This document shows, in pieces, positions 5,975 through 8,831 of a DNA stretch of 8,831 nt (position 1 is the first letter of the stretch; every line of letters begins with the position of its first letter). The stretch is taken from positions 1-8,831 of the forward strand of contig CADBXH010000078.1 in NCBI GenBank assembly GCA_902798605.1, written 5' to 3'. The notes below the pieces were generated by a model that saw only the letters and a list, made by a program, of their open reading frames with translations, was not told the DNA's origin and did no database searches. This DNA comes from an uncultured Ruminococcus sp. (GTDB lineage Bacteria; Bacillota_A; Clostridia; Oscillospirales; Acutalibacteraceae). A program made the position numbers and the translations under genes.

Positions 5975-6529
5975 ATGAAAGAACAACTTCAAAAAGCTGA
6001 AGAAAGAATGGGTAGAAGGATCGACCACCTTTGCACAGAGTATTCCGAGATCAGAGCGGGCAGAGCTAATCCCAACGTTCTCGACAAGGTTAAGGTCGAC
6101 TACTACGGAACTCCCACTCCGGTAAATCAGCTCGCAGCGGTATCTGTTACCGAGGCAAGGACCCTCACCATCCAGCCTTGGGACGCTTCTATGGTAAAGC
6201 AGATCGAAAAGGCTATACAAAAGTCAGATATCGGTATCAACCCCATGAACGACGGCAAGGTTATCCGCCTTATTTTTCCGCCTCTCACAGAGGACAGACG
6301 TAAAGATATCGTAAAGGACGTTCAGCGTATCGCCGAGGACACAAAGGTACAGATCCGCAACGTAAGACGCGATACTATCGATAAGCTCAAGAGTATGAAG
6401 AAGTCCGGAGAGCTTACAGAGGACGAACTCAAGCTCGCCGAGAAAAAGACTCAGGAGCTCACAGATAAATACACCAAAAAGGTAGATACTTTATCTGATG
6501 ATAAGCAGAAGGAGATTCTGGAGCTGTAA
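5975..6529 (+). CDS. frr: Ribosome recycling factor
   Basis: This 184-residue protein works with EF-G to split the ribosome after termination; the family norm is about 185. The start is set by AGGAGG (5962-5967) seven bases upstream, the best ribosome binding site in this operon. The two-domain layout is visible: helices at the N-terminus with IRAGRANP (26-33), a beta domain containing YYGTPTPVNQLA (43-54), then long charged helices with RNVRRD (128-133), whose arginines contact the ribosome in the family. Nothing is missing. The stop is one base before the uppS start codon. Confidence 0.97.
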   Translation: MKEQLQKAEERMGRRIDHLCTEYSEIRAGRANPNVLDKVKVDYYGTPTPVNQLAAVSVTEARTLTIQPWDASMVKQIEKAIQKSDIGINPMNDGKVIRLIFPPLTEDRRKDIVKDVQRIAEDTKVQIRNVRRDTIDKLKSMKKSGELTEDELKLAEKKTQELTDKYTKKVDTLSDDKQKEILEL

Positions 6530-6530
6530 T

Positions 6531-7277
6531 ATGGCTATCTTTGGTAAAAACAAAAAAGCTCCCGAGTCGCCGGCAGAGCTGATCTTGCCCAAGCATGTCG
6601 GCATAATTATGGACGGTAACGGCCGCTGGGCAAAAAGGCGCGGACTGCCGCGCAAGGCAGGCCACACCGAGGGAGCCCGCACATTCAGAAAAATCACGCG
6701 CTACTGCTCAGAGGTAGGTATAAAATACCTCACGGTCTACGCTTTTTCGACCGAGAACTGGAGGCGCCCCGAGGACGAGGTAGGCGCGCTGATGAAGCTG
6801 TTCAAGTCGTACCTTGAAGAGGCTATCTCAGACTTTAAGGACGACGATATCGTCGTGCGCTTTATAGGCGACAAAAGCGGTTTTTCTGATGAACTCCGTG
6901 CCCTTATGGACGAAAACGAGGAGTGCTCAAAGGATCGCGACGGAATGGTGCTCAATATCGCGATGAATTACGGCAGCCGCGACGAGATCGTCACTGCGGT
7001 AAAAAACATCTGCAAGCAGGTCAAAGACGGCAGCATAACCGAGGACGATATATGCGAGCAGCTTATCTCTGATAACCTTTACACCGCGGGTCAGCCCGAC
7101 CCCGATCTGATAATCAGACCGAGCGGAGAGTACAGGATATCTAACTTTATGCTTTGGCAGTCGGCGTATACCGAGTTTGTTATTATGAACAAGCTCTGGC
7201 CCGATTTCCAAAAATCCGACCTTGACGAAGCGCTCAGGATCTATTCTCAGCGCAACAGGCGTTACGGCGGAGTTTAA
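6531..7277 (+). CDS. uppS: Undecaprenyl diphosphate synthase (cis-prenyltransferase)
   Basis: This enzyme extends farnesyl diphosphate with IPP units to the C55 lipid carrier used for peptidoglycan and wall polymers. It is 248 residues long, a normal length. Landmarks are GIIMDGNGRWAKRRG (24-38) with catalytic Asp28, GHTEG with His45, FSTENW (72-77) and RPSGEYRISNF (196-206), which binds the IPP diphosphate. The usual RTSGE is RPSGE here, a mild variant. ATG 6531 is chosen because GGAG (6520-6523) is seven bases upstream and the protein begins in the usual way; an upstream in-frame ATG at 6498 would overlap frr. It begins one base after the frr stop, so coupling is likely. Confidence 0.96.
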   Translation: MAIFGKNKKAPESPAELILPKHVGIIMDGNGRWAKRRGLPRKAGHTEGARTFRKITRYCSEVGIKYLTVYAFSTENWRRPEDEVGALMKLFKSYLEEAISDFKDDDIVVRFIGDKSGFSDELRALMDENEECSKDRDGMVLNIAMNYGSRDEIVTAVKNICKQVKDGSITEDDICEQLISDNLYTAGQPDPDLIIRPSGEYRISNFMLWQSAYTEFVIMNKLWPDFQKSDLDEALRIYSQRNRRYGGV

Positions 7278-7291
7278 GTCGCGGCGGCGAC
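7278..7291 (+). other. Small GC-rich hairpin between uppS and cdsA
   Basis: GTCGC (7278-7282) pairs with GCGAC (7287-7291) around loop GGCG, immediately after the uppS stop. No U-tract follows, so it is not an intrinsic terminator. It sits in the only sizeable gap (50 bases) downstream of frr in this operon and could affect transcript stability. A role is speculative. Confidence 0.3.
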
Positions 7292-7327
7292 ACCGCATTT
7301 GCAAATACTAACAAGGAAGCTTTACTA

Positions 7328-8164
7328 ATGAAATCACTTAAACCCAGGTTGCTTACAGCCGTAATCGGAATACCGGCGATAGTCGTCGTAATAGTATTAT
7401 CGGAGTTCTGGCATCCGCTCTTAAACATATTGTTGGCGCTTGCCACGGCTTTGATGATAGGGGAGTATCTTTACGGAAATAAGCTGTTAAAAAACTATTG
7501 GATATCTATCCCTTCAATGTTGTTCGGAGCGGCAATGTGTATGCTCGTCGGAACGTTGCTGATGTATGTTTTGTTTTTTGCCTTAATTATTTTTGAGTTT
7601 TTTGTAATAATACTAAAGCACGAACAAATCTCATATTCCGATTTGACTTACGCTATACTCGGTACGCTGATCATCACCTTCGGTACCGCCTCGATCGCGT
7701 ATATCTGCACCACGAGCTTAAGCCTCAGCTTTTTCTTTGTGCTGATATTCGCAATCCCGTGGATGTCTGACTCGGGTGCGTTTTTTGCCGGCTCTTTATT
7801 CGGCAAGCACAAGCTTTGCCCCAAGATCAGCCCCCAAAAAACCATTGAAGGCGCGATCGGCGGAATGGCTGTATGCATATTGTCCGCGGTTGCTTTGGGT
7901 TTTATCTTTCAGTTCCTTATCATACCGGATAAGAAGGTGCACTTTGCTCCGCTTATCATTATCGGAGCTTTTGACGCGGTGCTTTCAATAGTCGGAGATC
8001 TAAGCTTTTCACTTATCAAAAGAAGCATAAACATCAAGGATTACGGTAACATATTCCCGGGTCACGGCGGTATGATCGACCGCTTTGACAGCATAATCTT
8101 TACCGTTCCCATGGTGCTGATAATCAATTCTTGTTTACCTTTCTTAAGCGCAGGTATATCATGA
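7328..8164 (+). CDS. cdsA: Phosphatidate cytidylyltransferase (CDP-diglyceride synthase)
   Basis: CdsA is an integral membrane enzyme that joins CTP and phosphatidic acid to give CDP-diacylglycerol, the precursor of all phospholipids. It has 278 residues with many hydrophobic helices. The C-terminal family signature is complete: SLIKRSINIKD (228-238) and PGHGGMIDRFD (244-254), with the Asp residues that hold Mg2+. A second conserved stretch is SDSGAFFAG (147-155) followed by ISPQKTIEG. The start is supported by AAGGAAG (7313-7319) eight bases upstream. Its stop TGA overlaps the dxr start as ATGA, indicating coupled translation. Confidence 0.95.
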   Translation: MKSLKPRLLTAVIGIPAIVVVIVLSEFWHPLLNILLALATALMIGEYLYGNKLLKNYWISIPSMLFGAAMCMLVGTLLMYVLFFALIIFEFFVIILKHEQISYSDLTYAILGTLIITFGTASIAYICTTSLSLSFFFVLIFAIPWMSDSGAFFAGSLFGKHKLCPKISPQKTIEGAIGGMAVCILSAVALGFIFQFLIIPDKKVHFAPLIIIGAFDAVLSIVGDLSFSLIKRSINIKDYGNIFPGHGGMIDRFDSIIFTVPMVLIINSCLPFLSAGIS

Positions 8165-8831
8165 TCAAAACACTTTCAATTTTAGGGTCGACCGGTTCGA
8201 TCGGCACACAGACTCTCGACGTTGCCGATATGCTCGGGCTGAAGATTTCGGCGCTTACAGCCGCGTCAAATGTTGACCTTCTCGAAAAACAAATCAGAAA
8301 ATACAAGCCCGAGCTCGCTGTCCTTTTTAACGAGGACAAAGCCGAGGAGCTCAGGCTCAGAGTTAAAGACACCGACACAAAGGTTTTAGGCGGAATGGAC
8401 GGCTTGATAGAAGCCGCCACGATCCCGAGCGCTGAGTTGGTGCTCAATTCTGTTGTCGGAATGGTCGGGCTAAGACCGACTATGGCGGCGATAGAAGCCA
8501 AAAAAGACATTGCTCTCGCAAATAAGGAGACTCTTGTCGCGGGCGGCGATCTTGTAACGGACGCCGTCAAGCGCAACGGCGTAAAGCTCTTGCCGGTCGA
8601 CAGCGAGCACTCGGCTATATTCCAGTGCCTGCAGGGCGCTCCCGACAACAAGGCACTTAAAAAGCTTATCCTCACCGCGTCGGGCGGCCCGTTTTTCGGC
8701 AAAACGGTCGACGAGCTAAAGGACGTCACCGTTGAGCAGGCGCTCGATCATCCCAACTGGAGTATGGGAGCTAAGATCACGATCGACTCGGCTTCAATGA
8801 TGAACAAGGGGCTCGAGATAATCGAGGCGGC
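8161..8831 (+). CDS. dxr: 1-deoxy-D-xylulose 5-phosphate reductoisomerase, 3'-truncated by window edge
   Basis: Dxr (IspC) converts DXP to MEP with NADPH, the first committed step of the non-mevalonate isoprenoid pathway and the target of fosmidomycin. The frame is open from ATG 8161 to the right edge, giving 223 codons of about 380-400. Visible landmarks are the NADPH motif GSTGSIG (9-15), NKET (121-124), PVDSEHSAIFQ (145-155) with metal ligands Asp147 and Glu149, SGGPF (174-178), HPNWSMGAKITIDSASMMNK (197-216) and Glu219. The start overlaps the cdsA stop in ATGA, with only a weak AGG (8152-8154) upstream, so translation probably relies on coupling. Its product supplies IPP to UppS in the same operon. 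In related genomes rseP and ispG often follow, but that lies beyond this window. Confidence 0.96.
   Translation, partial: MIKTLSILGSTGSIGTQTLDVADMLGLKISALTAASNVDLLEKQIRKYKPELAVLFNEDKAEELRLRVKDTDTKVLGGMDGLIEAATIPSAELVLNSVVGMVGLRPTMAAIEAKKDIALANKETLVAGGDLVTDAVKRNGVKLLPVDSEHSAIFQCLQGAPDNKALKKLILTASGGPFFGKTVDELKDVTVEQALDHPNWSMGAKITIDSASMMNKGLEIIEA

Noticed and set aside
8124..8729. 201-codon minus-strand ORF at the right end
   Set aside because: It is antisense to dxr, whose conserved NADPH, metal and substrate motifs are all present in the plus frame. The Ser-rich translation is typical of an antisense shadow.

Overview
The window suggests a Gram-positive Firmicute of class Clostridia, probably in the Ruminococcus/Oscillospiraceae area. 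The pointers are AGGAGG-type ribosome binding sites, TTG/GTG starts, a lipobox amino-acid binding protein, a membrane-anchored cohesin-like protein and a pyrH-frr-uppS-cdsA-dxr cluster. The genus is an inference. Most of the window is ordinary, medium-GC chromosome. The exception is an AT-rich patch at about 830-1650, which looks foreign.

Layout. (1) Bases 1-689 are the C-terminal three quarters of a YhcC-type radical SAM protein. It converges on a minus-strand tRNA-Ser(GGA) at 738-830, and one bidirectional hairpin lies between them. The tRNA has a near-consensus promoter at 845-873. (2) Bases 831-1805 are an AT-rich accessory island. They hold a short spacer with small TGCAGG repeats and a 237-codon gene. 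That gene starts with the NLQLFG leader typical of Firmicutes phage proteins and ends in a mobile-element-type motif that is cut short. (3) One base downstream, at 1807-2604, is a secreted, membrane-anchored protein with one cohesin-like module. (4) Bases 2644-5131 are a complete polar amino-acid ABC transporter operon: promoter, lipoprotein, internal hairpin, permease, ATPase, strong terminator. (5) From 5166 to the right edge, a second promoter drives pyrH, frr, uppS, cdsA and the start of dxr. These are tightly packed or overlapping and cover pyrimidine nucleotide supply, ribosome recycling, cell-wall lipid carrier, phospholipid precursor and isoprenoid synthesis.

How the parts work together. 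The transporter genes encode a full importer: binding protein outside, homodimeric permease and ATPase. The final operon joins translation recycling to envelope lipid supply. Dxr begins the MEP pathway, whose product IPP is the substrate of UppS, while CdsA makes CDP-diacylglycerol from CTP that depends on the UMP kinase PyrH. The least explained part is 900-1805, the remnant phage/ICE-like gene and its junction with the cohesin-like gene. It includes a nested 67-codon ORF in another frame with its own ribosome binding site. I found no CRISPR array, insertion sequence or origin.
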